From assembly GCA_023362775.1 (NCBI GenBank), contig JALMGJ010000003.1, positions 78,722,355-78,786,354 on the forward strand: a stretch of 64,000 bases of DNA, given 5' to 3'. The notes under the pieces were generated by a model, which ran no database searches, was not told the DNA's origin, and saw only the letters and a list, made by a program, of their open reading frames with translations. Source of the DNA: Charina bottae (Eukaryota > Chordata > Lepidosauria > Squamata > Charinaidae). Both the position numbers and the translations under genes were made by a program. This document shows positions 24,318 through 35,079 of this stretch, piece after piece. Within the stretch, counting starts at the first letter, position 1, and the number at the start of each line of letters is the position of its first letter.

Positions 24318-25845
24318 AACTTAGAACTTGAGAACCTAGTTCTCAAGAAAATCGGAGATATCAAGGGAACGTTTTGTGCAAAGATGGGCATGATAAAGGA
24401 CAAAAAAGGCAGGGACCTAACAGAAGCAGAAGAGATTAAGAAGAGGTGGCAAGAATACACAGAAGAACTATACAAGAAAGATGTTAATATCCCTGATAAA
24501 TACGATTGTGTGGTCACTGAACTTGAGCCGGACATCCTAGAGAGTGAAGTCAAGTGGGCCCGTACAATTGCACTCATTTCACATGCTAACAAGGTTATGC
24601 TCAAAATCCTACAAGCTAGGCTTCAGCAGTATGTGAACCGAGAACTACCAGAAGTGCAAGCTGGGTTTCGAAGAGGCAGAGGAACTAGAGATCAGATTGC
24701 CAACATTTGCTGGATCATGGAAAAAGCAAGAGAGTTCCAGAAAAACATCTACTTCTGCTTCATTGACTACGCTAAAGCCTTTGATTGTGTGGATCACAAC
24801 AAACTGTGGCAAATTCTTAAAGAGATGGGAGTACCAGACCACCTTACCTGTCTCCTGAGAAACCTGTATGCGGGTCAAGAAGCAACAGTTAGAACCGGAC
24901 ATGGAACAACCGACTGGTTCAAAATTGGGAAAGGAGTACGACAAGGCTGTATATTATCACCCTGCTTATTTAACTTATATGCAGAGTACATCATGAGAAC
25001 TGCCGGGCTGGATGAATCACAAGCCGGAGTTAAGATTGCCGGGAAAAATATCAACAACCTCAGATATGCAGACGATACCACCCTAATGGCAGAAAGTGAA
25101 GAGAAACTAAAGAGCCTCTTGATGAGGGTGAAAGAGGAGAGTGCAAAAGCTGGCTTGAAACTCAACATTAAAAAAACCCAGATCATGGCATCTGGTCCCA
25201 TCACTTCCTGGCAAATAGAAGGGGAAGAAATGGAAGCAGTGACAGATTTTATTTTCTTGGGCTCCAAGATCGCCGCAGATGGTGACTGCAGCCATGAAAT
25301 TGGAAGATGCTTGCTCCTTGGGAGGAAAGCTATGGCAAACCTAGACAGCATATTAAAAAGCAGAGACATCACCTTGCCGACAAAGGTCCATATGGTTAAA
25401 GCTATGGTTTTTCCAGTGGTAATGTATGGCTTTGAGAGTTGGACCATAAGGAAGGCTGAGCGCCGAAGAATTGATGCTTTCGAACTGCGGTGCTGGAGAA
25501 GACTCTTGAGAGTCCCTTGGACTGCGGGGAGGTCAAATCAGTCAATCCTAAAGGAAATCAACCCTGACTGCTCATTGGAAGGACAGATGCTTAAGGTGAA
25601 GCTCAAATACTTTGGCCACCTAATGCGAAGAGAGGACTCACTGGAAAAGACCCTGATGCTGGGAAAGACTGAAGGCAAAAGGAGAAGGGGACGGCAGAGG
25701 ATGAGATGGTTAGATAGCATCACCGATGTAATGAACATGAATTTGAGTAAACTCCAGGTGACAGTGGAGGACAGGAAGGCCTGGCGTGCTATGGTCCATG
25801 AGGTCACGAAGAGTCGGACACGACTAAACGACTGAACAACAACAA
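24318..25845 (+). mobile_element. Bov-B (RTE clade) LINE, 5' truncated and internally deleted
   Basis: The insertion sits in LTR-1. Its 3' end is an ACAACAACAA tail followed by CAAGTTCCTAG (25846-25856), which repeats the target at 23958-23968, giving an 11-bp TSD. The first 20-30 bp (24318-24340) do not match the element and look like filler made at the 5' junction. Recognisable Bov-B sequence starts near 24340 (KKIGDIKGTFCAKMG). Both the endonuclease and the 5' end are missing. Confidence 0.92.
24384..25835 (+). pseudogene. Bov-B ORF fragment: reverse transcriptase, open for 483 codons
   Basis: The open frame encodes the RT of an RTE-clade LINE: pre-RT segment KKRWQEYTEELYKKD (about residues 20-34), QAGFRRGRGTRDQIANICWI, FIDYAKAFDCVDHNKLW, GVRQGCILSPCLFNLYAEYIM, the catalytic box YADDTTLMAES, and the C-terminal domain ending EVTKSRTRLND. 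Between EVKWA (about residue 53) and RTIALISHA about 70 residues are missing compared with the copy at 28349-31960 and with known Bov-B. The deletion is a multiple of three, so the frame stays open. The lost part includes the first RT motifs (KAAGDDGIP...FKILQDDAV and IPIPKKG), so this is not a working RT. The near absence of other damage marks it as a young insertion. Confidence 0.9.
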
Positions 25846-26201
25846 CAAGTTCCTAGGGGGCGGGAACACCTTTGCATAGCAACGACCAAGCTCTCCTATA
25901 TAAATGGCCTGTGGGGGAAATACAGGTGTGGCCACCTTCCAACCAGCATACTCTGTACTTTGTACTCTGCATATGCTCTTGGGAATAAACCAGCAAACCT
26001 CTGTTCCAGCAACTGGCTGTGTCTATTCATTCCTGGCTTGGGACGAACCTTGGTAAGATTTCCTTCTAACAATACGATAAGGGGATAACAGGAGGCTTAG
26101 CTAATCACAAAATATCCATTTACCAAAAGCAACATGGCAAGGCCTGCCCCCTTTAGCTTCTTAGAATGATCCTTGGCATCTCAATGTTGTCTTTTTTCTG
26201 G

Positions 26202-26802
26202 TGTTAGAAGGAAATTCACACACACACAGTCCTTCAGTCCCTCCACAATTAAGGAAGGAAGAATTTATTCTTCATGCTGGAAAAAGGACAAGATAAAACT
26301 AGCCCATAGGGCAAAAATAAAAACCTTCCGATGTTCCCACCACACCCAGGAACAAAGAAACAAAAACCTATATATTAACCATAAGGAAAAGAGGAAAAGC
26401 TTTCCCAGAAACTAACAGAACAAATTCAATGAGAGAGCCCAGAGGCACCGGCAATGCGATAACAGCAACACTATAGAGGGCGCCAAAATGAAAAACGACT
26501 TCCCCTTTCTATAGTGAAAGCTTTCAGGAACCAATTAAGAGTTATAAATGTCGTTTCCTTATCAAAACTCCGTATTTGTTTCTGTAAACTCTGTATTTGT
26601 GTAACAAAAGGCTCCTTTTATTATAAGAAAGGCTGAGAAAGGTGCGCTCGTGTGGCCACCTTCCAACCAGCATACTCCGTGCTCAGGCACTCTGCTCATG
26701 CTCTTGGAAATAAATGGAAAACCCTCTGTTCCAGCATCTGCCTCGCGTCTATTCATTTCCTGGCTTGGGACGAACCTACTTGGGTAAGATTACCTTCCTA
26801 CA
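26202..26802 (+). mobile_element. Solo LTR (LTR-2), related to LTR-1
   Basis: A 601-bp unit with TG...CA ends, flanked by the 4-bp repeat CTGG (26198-26201 and 26803-26806). It has a TATAAG motif at 26622 and an AATAAA signal at 26709-26714. From GTGTGGCCACCTTCCAACCA (26650) to the end it is close to LTR-1 (25927 onward). The upstream U3-like part has no evident similarity to LTR-1 apart from the first bases (TGTT). Two subfamilies therefore share promoter-proximal and R/U5 sequence but not U3. No internal region remains. Confidence 0.82.
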
Positions 26803-27055
26803 CTGGGCATGTGAGTGCACATTCAATCAGAGCACTCAGTGCACATACTTTTATCCTAATTTATTTTACTCCCCAACAGGGTAGAATTATCAAGGGTGTG
26901 CTTCAAGACTGATGAGAAGAATATTCACATCTGTGGGCATAACTTTGCTCTTTTTGTCCACATCTTTTGCTTTTGTGTGTTCTCTGTGATTTTCCCATCC
27001 TCCCTTCAAGCCTTTTAAAAATATTCACTTATTTTCCACTCCCACATTAAAATGA

Positions 27056-27290
27056 CTGGACTGAGAGTTCTAGCCCCGCCTTAGGCATGAAAGCCGGCTG
27101 GGTGACCTTGGGCCAGTCACTCTCTCTCAGCCCAACTCACCTCACAGGGTTGTTTTTGTGGGGAAAATAGGAGGAGGAAGGAGTATTACAGTAGGTATGT
27201 TCGCTGCCTTGAGTTATTTATAAAAATAATAAAAGCGGGATAGAAAATAAATAAATAAACAAACAAACAAACAAACAAATAAATGTTTTC
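27056..27290 (+). mobile_element. MIR-like CORE-SINE
   Basis: Contains the CORE-SINE signature GGGTGACCTTGGGCCAGTCA, CTCTCTCAGCCCAAC and CACAGGGTTGTTTTTGTGGGG, followed by a CCTTGAGTTATTTATAAAAA end and a (TAAA)/(CAAA)n tail. The same layout is found in pieces at 31964, 35855 and 36136. Confidence 0.78.
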
Positions 27291-27294
27291 CTTA

Positions 27295-28125
27295 CAGCTA
27301 TTTACAGGACACTAATCTTAATACAAATTATCATACTGGTTGTCACGATAAACCCTGAACTGTAACTATTATTTTGTGATATCACCTAAATGGCCTACGT
27401 TGGAGGGGTGTATGTGGCAATACACATTCTGATAAACATGACAATAGTGGCAGGTCCTTTGTAGCATGCTACTTTCCCATGTGATTATTTCAAAAATCCT
27501 AAAAAATAAAACAAAGCAGAAAAACAACCTAGAGAGGCCTACATTTAACCCTGTTGAGACATAGGGACTATAATACAAAATGAACAAAAGCTGAAAGGTG
27601 AACAACATAGATTGCTTCCAGACATTTGGGAGCCAAGGTACAATCAGAGTATTCCTAAACTCCTCTTTATCAGTATAAGTAATAATTAAGGCAGGCTTAC
27701 CAGAGTTATTCTGTTGGTACGTCATGTTGGTTGAGCACCCCTACTTAACTGTAACTTGCTTGGGTTGTTTGTCGGACTTAGTGAAGTATGCTATGACCAG
27801 GTGTGATCATATACATCCAGCAATGGTATTGACTGCACAATGGAAGGTAATGAGTGTGTTTCACAAGGAGATCTGAGCCTTTGTCTGAAATGGCCCACTG
27901 CTACCTTCACACAAAGCATACAGCATTTGTCTCAGCTTGAGAGGAAATGGTTATAATCCAAACATGCATTGGGGCGAGAGGGGGACTTAGAGTTGTGCTG
28001 AGGGACCAAATAGGGCCAGATCAAAGTTTGCAAAAGGAAACCTGGTAGTGGACAAAACAATATTGTTACTCTGAGATTTTTCAAATGTTTTCCTCTATTT
28101 TCCTTCTATGGGGGGTGGGGGAAGA
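27295..28125. other. Intron sequence, nothing recognised
   Basis: No repeat or exon recognised between the CORE-SINE and the microsatellite. Confidence 0.4.
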
Positions 28126-28128
28126 TAT

Positions 28129-28263
<135 letters not shown>

Positions 28264-28354
28264 TCTTCATGCATGCATGGGCTTCCATTTGGCTGTTATT
28301 ATCATCCTTACAGCAAGAGCTGGGTTCTGCTAAGGATCATTCATGAGTTGTTGT

Positions 28355-29490
28355 TTATTCGTTCAGTCGCTTCCGACTCTTCGTGACTTCATGGACCAGC
28401 CCACGCCAGAGCTTCCTGTCAGCCGTCACCATCCCCAGCTCCCCCACGGTCGAGTCTGTCACCTCCAGAATATCATCCATCCATCTTGCCCTTGGTCGGC
28501 CCCTCTTCCTTTTGCCTTCCACTTTCCCTAGCATCAGCTTCTTCTCCAGGGTATCCTGTCTTCTCATTATGTGGCCAAACTACTTCAGTTTTGCCTTTAA
28601 TATCATTCCCTCAAGTGAGCAGTCTGGCTTTATTTCCTGGAGTATGGACTGGTTTGATCTTCTTGCAGTCCAAGGCACTCTCAGAATTGTCCTCCAACAC
28701 CACAGTTCAAAAGCATCTATCTTCCTTCGTTCAGCCTTCCTTATGGTCCAGCTCTCACAGCCATAGGTTACTACAGGGAATACCATTGCTTTAACTATGC
28801 GATCCTTTGTTGTCAGTGTGATGTCTCTGCTCTTAACTACTTTATCAAGGTTTGCCATTGCTCTCCTCCCAAGACTTAGACGTCTTCTGATTTCCTGGCT
28901 GCAGTCAGCATCTGCAGTAATCTTTGCGCCTAGAAATACAAAGTCTGTCACTGCCTCCACTTTTTCTCCCTCTATTTGCCAGTTATCAATCAAGCTGGTT
29001 GACATAATCTTGGTTTTTTTGAGGTTTAACTGCAACCCAGCTTTTGCACTTTCTTCTTTCACCTTCGTCATAAGGCTCCTCAACTCCTCCTCGCTTTCAG
29101 CCATCAAAGTGGTATCATCTGCATATCTAAGATTGTTAATGTTTCTTCCAGCGATTTTAACTCCAGCCTTGGATTCTTCAAGCCCAGTACGTTGCATGAT
29201 GTGTTCTGCGTACAGGTTGAATAGGTAGGGTGAGAGTATACAGCCCTGCCATACTCCTTTCCCAATCTTAAACCAGTCCGTTGTTCCGTGCTCTGTTCTT
29301 ACTGTTGCTACTTGGTCATTATACAGATTCGTCAGGAGGCAGACAAGATGACTTGGTATCCCCATACCACCAAGAACTTGCCACAATTTGTTATGATCCA
29401 CACAGTCAAAGGCTTTAGAATAGTCAATAAAACAAAAATAGATGTTTTTCTGAAACTCCCTGGCTTTCTCCATTATCCAGCGGATATTGG
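28355..29490 (-). pseudogene. RTE ORF, second half of reverse transcriptase and C terminus
   Basis: Continues the RT after the L2 insertion: FIDYSKAFDCVDHNKLWQ, GCILSPYLFNLYAEHIM, the catalytic YADDTTLMAES, then CESWTIRKAERRKIDAF, ILRVPWTARRSNQSILQEI and the C terminus VTKSRKRLNE. One frame change near 28570-28580 (after LKAKLK) separates the last 70 codons. An intact relative would have one frame through all three listed pieces, so this copy has at least two frameshifts plus the insertion. Confidence 0.88.
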
Positions 29491-29943
29491 CAATTTATTT
29501 ATTTATTTATTTATTTATTTATTCAATTTATTCCCCGCCCATCTCCCATACAAGGGACTCTGGGCAGGTTACAACAATCAAAGTTAAAAACAATACAATA
29601 ATTTTAAAAAATACAATATAAATAAATAAAATACAAGATGGGGGACGTAGGGAACGTAGCATAGTGTTGCTACGGGGCTAGCCAACCCCAAGAGGCACTC
29701 CCGCCTCTGTTGTCCCAGGCCAGGTGGCAGAGCCAGGTCTTAAGGGCCTTCCGAAAGGTCAGGAGGGAGGGGGCCAGTCTCACCTCCGGGGGCAAGATAT
29801 TCCATAGGGCGGGCGCTATCGCAGAGAAGGCACGCCTCCTGGACCCTGCTAGATGGAATTCTCTTGTTGAGGGGGTCGAAGCATGCCCTCTCTGCATGCA
29901 CGGGTGGGGCGGGCTGACGTTATTGGGACGAGACGGTCCCTCC
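29491..29943 (-). mobile_element. L2-type LINE 3' end inserted in the RTE LINE
   Basis: Starts with a (TTTA)n run and the 3' UTR block CCCCGCCCATCTCCC. It then encodes the L2 C terminus on the minus strand (HLAGSRRRAFSAIAPALWNILPPEVRLAPSLLTFRKALKTW), the same block as at 16007-16330. The interrupted RTE sequence reads through once it is removed, with CAATTT repeated on both sides (about 29486-29491 and 29942-29947), a possible 6-bp TSD. It is younger than the RTE LINE around it. Confidence 0.85.
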
Positions 29944-30972
29944 AATTTGGTCTCTAGTTCCTCTGCCTTTTCTAAACCCAGCTTGTACATCTGGCAATTC
30001 TTGCTCCATGAATTGCTGGAGTCTACCTTGCAAGATCTTGAGCATTACCTTACTGGCATGTGAAATAAGTGCCACTGTTTGATAGTTTGAACATTCTTTA
30101 GTGCTTCCCTTTTTTGGTATGGGGATATAAGTTGATTTTTCCCAATCTGATGGCCATTCTTGTGTTTTCCAAATTTGCTGGCATATGGCATGCATCACCT
30201 TGACAGCATCATCTTGCAAGATTTTAAACAGTTCAGCTGGGATACCGTCGTCTCCTGCTGCCTTGTTATTAGCAATGCTTCTTAAGGCCCATTCAACCTC
30301 ACTCTTCAGGATGTCTGGCTCTAACTCACTGACCACACCGTCAAAGCTATCTCCAATATTATTATCCTTCCTATACAGATCTTCCGTATATTCTTGCCAC
30401 CTTTTCTTGATCTCTTCTGCTTCTGTTAGGTCCTTACCATCTTTGTTTTTGATCATACCCATTTTTGCCTGGAATTTACCTCCAATGTTTCTAATTTTCT
30501 GGAAGAGGTCTCTTGTCCTTCCTATTCTATTGTCTTCTTCCACTTCCGCACATTGCTTGTTTAAAAATAATTCCTTATCTCTTCTGGCTAACCTCTGGAA
30601 TTTTGCATTTAATTGGGCATATCTCCCACTATCACTGTTGCTTTTTGCTTTCCTTCTTTCTTGGGCTACTTCCAGTGTCTCAGCAGACAGCCATCTTGCC
30701 TTCTTGGTTTTCTTTTTCTTTGGGACGTTTTTTGTTGCCGCATCCTGAACAATGTTGCGAACTTCTGTCCATAGTTCTTCCGGGACCCTATCTAGTAAAT
30801 CTAGTCCCTTAAATCTATTCTTTACCTCCACTGCATATTCCTTAGGAATATTAGTGAGCTCATATCTAACTGATCTGTGGGTCTTCCCTATTCTCTTTAG
30901 TCTGATTCTAAATTTTGCAATAAGAAGTTCGTGATCTGAACTACAGTCAGCTCCAGGTCTTGTTTTTACCAA
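29944..30972 (-). pseudogene. RTE ORF, endonuclease end and first half of reverse transcriptase
   Basis: The frame begins VKTRPGADCSSDHELLIAKF, the SDH motif that closes the endonuclease active site. It then runs through a basic linker (KKKKTKKARWL) and the RT start: KAAGDDGIPAELFKILQDDAV, STYIPIPKKGSTKECSNYQTV and DVQAGFRKGRGTRDQI. It is cut off at 29944 by the inserted L2 tail and resumes at 29473 with WIMEKAREFQKNIYF. Confidence 0.88.
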
Positions 30973-31056
30973 CTGTATAGATGTCTGCCACCTTTGGCTG
31001 CAAAGGATGTAGTCAGTCTGATTTCGGTGTCGACCACCTGGTGAAGTCCACGTCTT

Positions 31057-31592
31057 TTAGGTTGTTGGAAGAGAGTGTTTGTTATGCACAGTGAGTTGTC
31101 TTGGCAAAATTCTATCAGCCTATGTCCTGCTTCATTTTGTTCTCCCAGACCATGCTTGTCTGTAATTCCAGGTGTTGTCTGACTACCCACCTTAGCATTC
31201 CAGTCTCCTGTAATGAAAATAACATCTCTTTTTGGTGTATTATCCAGTAGGTGCTGCAGATCCTCATAGAACTGATCTACTTCTGCTTCTTCAGCATCTG
31301 TGATTGGGGCATATATTTGGATCACTGTGATGTTAAATGGCTTACCCTGAATTCGAATTGAGATCATTCTATCGTTTTTTGGATTGTATCCAAGCACTGC
31401 TTTAGCCACTTTATTATTAATTATGAAGGCTACTCCATTTCTTCTGTGGTCCTCTTGTCCACAGTAGTAGATCTGGTGGTCATCTGATGTGAAGTGGCCC
31501 ATTCCTGTCCATTTCAGTTCACTGACACCTAAAATGTCTATATTTAATCTTGACATCTCACCAATAACCACATCCAATTTGCCCTGGCTCAT
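31057..31592 (-). pseudogene. RTE ORF, endonuclease part
   Basis: Encodes the APE-type endonuclease of the RTE LINE. SRLNIDILGVSELKWTGMG carries the catalytic Glu, QIYAPITDAEEAEVDQFYEDL follows, and GDWNAKVGSQ holds the Asp-x-Asn pair. The frame breaks near 31057, just after LFQQPKRR, where about 10 bp appear to be missing relative to the family. The remaining endonuclease end (TSPGGRHRNQTDYIL, SSDHELL) continues in another frame. Upstream, an open frame at 31673-31867 is the 5' leader and not a separate gene. Confidence 0.85.
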
Positions 31593-31963
31593 AGATCTTA
31601 CATTCCAGGTTCCTATGGTGTGTTGATCTTTAGAACATCGGATTCGTCGTTCACCACCAGCACCATCGGCCGCTAGCCGTCCTTTCGGCTTTGAGCTAGC
31701 TGCGTCATCACGTCAGGGGCTAGTTGAACGTATCCTCTGTTCCTCCCCAGTAGGATTTTGACCATCTTCCGACCTGGGAGTCCCATCTTCCGATGGTATA
31801 CCGACATATCTCTGGTTGTACTGATCCATTTAGTTTTCACGGCAAGAATACTGGGGTGTGTTGCCATTACCTTCCCCAGGGATCGTATTTAGTCTGACCT
31901 CTCTGCCACAACCTTCCCGTCTTGGGTGTCCCTTCACGGTTTAGCTCAGGAAACCCTCTAAAT

Positions 31964-32065
31964 CTGGATGTGGTTGATTAGGGTTGTTGTGGGGATAAAA
32001 CTGAGACATCCCCTTCCTTTTGTAGACTGCCTTGAGCTCTTGGTGAAAAGGCAGAATAAAAGCCT
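31964..32065 (+). repeat. MIR-like CORE-SINE 3' half
   Basis: GGGTTGTTGTGGGGATAAAA followed by GACTGCCTTGAGCTCTTGG and AAGGCAGAATAAA matches the 3' half of the CORE-SINE family at 27056. The head is missing. Confidence 0.65.
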
Positions 32066-32172
32066 AAATAATGATTATCTAATATCCAGAGCAATTATTT
32101 GGGATCATGGGAATAGGGAAGTTCTCAATTGGTTGCCTCTGAAAAGCATTTTCTTCCTCCTGACATTACCAT

Positions 32173-32568
32173 TTTGTTGTTTATTCGTTCAGTCGCTTCT
32201 GACTCTTTGTGCCTTCATGGACCAGCCCACGGAAGAGCTTCCTGTCAGCTGTCGCCACCCCCAGCTCCCCCAAGGTTGAGTCCATCACCTCCAGAATATC
32301 ATCCATCCATCTTGCCCTTGGTCGGCCCTTCTTCCTTTTGCCTTCTACCTTCCCCAGCATCAGCATCTTCTCCAGGGTATCCTGTCTTCTCATTATGTGG
32401 CCAAAGTACTTCAGTTTTGCCTTTAATATCATTCCCTCAAGTGAGCAGTCTGGCTTTATTTCCTGGAGTATGGACTGGTTTGATCTTCTTGCAGTCCAAG
32501 GCACTCTCAAAATTTTCCTCCAACACCACAGTTCAAAATCATCTATCTTCCTTCACTCAGCCTTCCTT
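32173..32568 (-). mobile_element. RTE-clade LINE 3' fragment
   Basis: Same family as 28349-31960. The open frame (minus strand) covers RVPWTARRSNQSILQEIKPD to TKSQKRLNE. The 8-bp TSD ATTACCAT is at 32165-32172 and 32569-32576. It is only modestly diverged from the longer copy. Confidence 0.9.
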
Positions 32569-32850
32569 ATTACCATAGCTAGCAGCAAACATTTTTTTTA
32601 AAACAAAAAGGTGGGGTGGAGGGAAGAATTTATCATGTCACTATTGGCATGATAAATGTGTAGGTACCACTTCAAAACCATTCAAAAATTGGAATGGCAG
32701 GCAAAAAAAGGGAAAAAGTGCCCACAACTTTCCTTTTTTACCAATGTCAACTGGCCCAAAGAGGAAGAGGAAATTGAAGAGTAAAGAGAAGGAGAAATAT
32801 ATGAACAATTAGACTACTGTTTTTTTTCTTGACAGCAGGAAGTTCTAATA

Positions 32851-32960
32851 TACCGTATTTTCCGGCGTATAAGTTGACTGGGCATATAAGACGACCCCCA
32901 ACTTTTCCATTTAAAATATAGAGTTTGGGATATACGCCGGAAAATAAGCTCCCCTCAGCT
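32851..32960. mobile_element. TA-flanked MITE, decayed copy
   Basis: Begins TACCGTATTTTCCGGCGTAT, contains ACGACCCCCAACTTTTC and ends with the inverted ATATACGCCGGAAAATAAG. These ends match the perfect element at 33634-33724. The right terminus has diverged, so the limit is approximate. The TA target suggests a Tc1/mariner-like or similar DNA transposon, but the superfamily is not certain. Confidence 0.7.
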
Positions 32961-33369
32961 TAAGGGACTAAAGTCTATATTCACATACAGTATGTGCAAT
33001 TGCATTGTAAATAAATTGTTGGGTTAGTTCAAACAACTGTGCATTCCTTCTACATAGTTCTCCATTCCTTCACTGTTTCAGGCTTCTTAAACCATCACCT
33101 TCTGTCACATCTAAATCTATAACCCAGAAAATGAAGACAGGAAATTTGTCTTCCACCTATGATTTAACAAACAGAAACTATAGCATCTGAAGAGGCCTTG
33201 CAAAATGAAGTTTACATTCGCTTTAATTTTGATCAGTGTAAATTAGCTGATTAGGAGTAGGGAACCTTTTAAAGTAGGAATGATGCTGGATAAGACCAGA
33301 GCCCAAAGTAATGAGGGTTGCACCTTTCTTTTCTCCTCCTCTCCCTTTCTGTCCTTGTCTTTCTGAGAT

Positions 33370-33633
33370 TCCCCGCTCCATTTAAAGTGCGGCTGGGAGG
33401 GGAAGGGAAGGCGAGGCGAGGCGAAGCGAGGCACCCGTTGAGCGTTGTGGGCGACTTTGGAGCCCGTCGTGGAGCCACTGCGTTTTGCCCCCTCCCTTCC
33501 CAAGGCTGCTCCGAGGGAACGGAGCTCGCTCCCCCCTCCCCGCGTTTCTCCCGCGCTCGTCCTCCAGCTCTTCCCTGGGGGCTGCGTTCCGGCGAGCGCC
33601 TGCACTTGGCCAGGAGAGGTCTTATACGGCGAG
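33370..33633. other. CpG-rich block, possible CpG island or GC-rich transposon interior
   Basis: About 260 bp with clearly higher GC and many CpG dinucleotides (about 25 by eye) in an otherwise AT-rich window. It includes GGCGAGGCGAGGCGAAGCGA and CCGGCGAGCGCC. It abuts the MITE at 33634 and just before that reads GTCTTATACGGCGAG, which resembles part of the MITE terminal repeat. It may therefore be the inside of a larger non-autonomous transposon rather than a promoter. Long open frames on both strands here reflect GC content; no known domain was seen. Confidence 0.55.
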
Positions 33634-33724
33634 TACCGTATTTTCCAGCGTATAAGACGACCCCCGACTTTTGAGAAGATTTTCCTGGATTAAAAAGTCG
33701 TCTTATACGCCGGAAAATACGGTA
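33634..33724. mobile_element. TA-flanked MITE, intact copy
   Basis: A 91-bp near-perfect hairpin: TACCGTATTTTCCAGCGTAT at the left end, and at the right end the complement of TACCGTATTTTCCGGCGTAT. The inner part of each arm carries AAGACGAC / GTCGTCTT. The terminal TA fits a TA target duplication. It shares arms with 32851-32960. Confidence 0.85.
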
Positions 33725-33959
33725 GATTTGGAAGATACCAAAATGCCATCTAATCTCCTGCTTTTCAGTTCTTATCGATATCATATTCCAACCATTCTGA
33801 TCCATAAAAAAAAAATATTGTAGTGCAGCATTCCCTGTTTTAACAGTAATAATTTCTGATATCTTGAAGAAAAAAATATTAAAAACCCAGCCCAAACATA
33901 CATGCAAGAAAACATATATATGTAGAATGTCATGACATGCCATGTGACTAATTATCACA

Positions 33960-35070
33960 ATGTTGATTTAGTTGTAACAATACCAGACTCTTTGATATTT
34001 ACAACATACAACCACATAGCTTCTGTTTCTCTCTATTACTACTACAGCAATTACCAAGGTTGCTAATATCAGTACTACAAAAAGTGGAAGACCCAGCCCC
34101 ATAAATGGCCGCAACTTAATTTCCCCACCTTACCCTGATGTGATTAAATGACCTGTCTTATATGTGGGAAGCTTCCAATCTGAAATTAAAAGTGAAATAC
34201 TAATCCTATTAAAAACCTTCCCTTTAACTCACAGATACGTCCATGAGGAAATTAATGACAACTCTTTACACGCATATTCAATTCACATCAGCGTATCCGA
34301 TTAACTGAGTTACCTGAAGGCCCCCTCAGCTTGGCATCTCTGTCATATTTTCACTATTTAGCCCTGTATTGTGAAAGAATAAAATCATTCATAGGGAACA
34401 TCATGTCCTTTTGTTGTTGTGAAGGCATCAGGTTCATTTTGTAAAGGTCATCAATAGGTTGTATAAAAATAGTTCTGTGAAAATATGTTCTCTGTGAAAG
34501 GTGGAAAACTGTACAATGTACAATGTGCAACAAAGTTCTCCCTAAAGCAAAAGGAAATCTATGATCGGAGAAGTTATTACAGAGTTTATTAGAGATTAAA
34601 GATATCTTCATGGCAATTTATCTAAGGAGCAGAGGGCCATGTATATCACTGCTTTTGCTACCTTCATGCCTATAGCCCCAACTTCCTTCACTAAGTGGAG
34701 AAACTGGAAGAAGATCACTTTTCAAACTCAGGAGGTTTGCTAAACCAGGTTCCTGGCTGGGAGGAAGCTTCTACTCACATTCAAGGTGTGAGTTCTCTTG
34801 GGATCCTCCTACTCATTACTGGTTGGTTAAGAACTGACACAGTGCAGCTAGTATTGCATTTCCATTACAGATGTTGCTGTATTTTGCTTAGGCATAAGTA
34901 CTATATATTAGTCATGATAAAAACACTAAATATATATAATTGGTTCCTTTAATAGGGATGGAAGATAAATAATCTCCATCATCCTCATATTGATTACAGT
35001 GTAGCCTTTCTTATACTACATCATTATACAGGCATGTTTTTCTAAAGAAAAATGATTCTTCAAAGGCTTA
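33960..35070. other. Intron sequence, nothing recognised
   Basis: No exon, RNA gene or repeat family recognised. Confidence 0.4.
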
Positions 35071-35079
35071 GTATGTATA

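Larger units (their letters stand above)
23526..26071 (+). mobile_element. Solo LTR (LTR-1) interrupted by Bov-B and Sauria SINE insertions
   Basis: TG...CA ends are flanked by the 4-bp direct repeat ATAC (23522-23525 and 26072-26075). Removing the nested elements leaves about 660 bp of LTR: 23526-23970 plus 25846-26071. The 3' part carries a TATA box (TATATAAA, 25897-25904) and an AATAAA signal (25984-25989) about 80 bp before the end, in promoter-to-polyadenylation order, so it is on the plus strand. A 4-bp TSD suits a gammaretrovirus-like ERV. No internal coding region remains. The last 160 bp is clearly related to the LTR at 26202-26802. Confidence 0.82.
28349..31960 (-). mobile_element. 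Near-full-length RTE-clade LINE (Bov-B relative), split by an L2 tail
   Basis: On the minus strand the element runs from a 5' region (about 31960-31600) through an AP endonuclease and reverse transcriptase to a short 3' end reading CGAATAAACAACAA. An L2 3' fragment (about 29491-29943) was inserted in the RT region. Removing it gives about 3.15 kb, close to the usual RTE size. The protein is related to but distinct from the Bov-B at 24318 (C terminus RGRPRARWMDDILEVTDSTVGELG instead of RGRQRMRWLDSITDVMNMNLSKL). Shorter copies are at 4922 and 32173. No clear TSD was found. Confidence 0.92.

Noticed and set aside
24875..25447. A 190-codon minus-strand frame
   Set aside because: It is the antisense shadow of the Bov-B reverse transcriptase. 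The same applies to the plus-strand frames across 28383-30934.
33269..33958. A 229-codon open frame on the minus strand, overlapped by a 118-codon frame on the plus strand
   Set aside because: They cross the CpG-rich block and two transposon hairpins, have biased Arg/Gly/Pro composition and show no recognisable domain. GC content alone explains the lack of stops.
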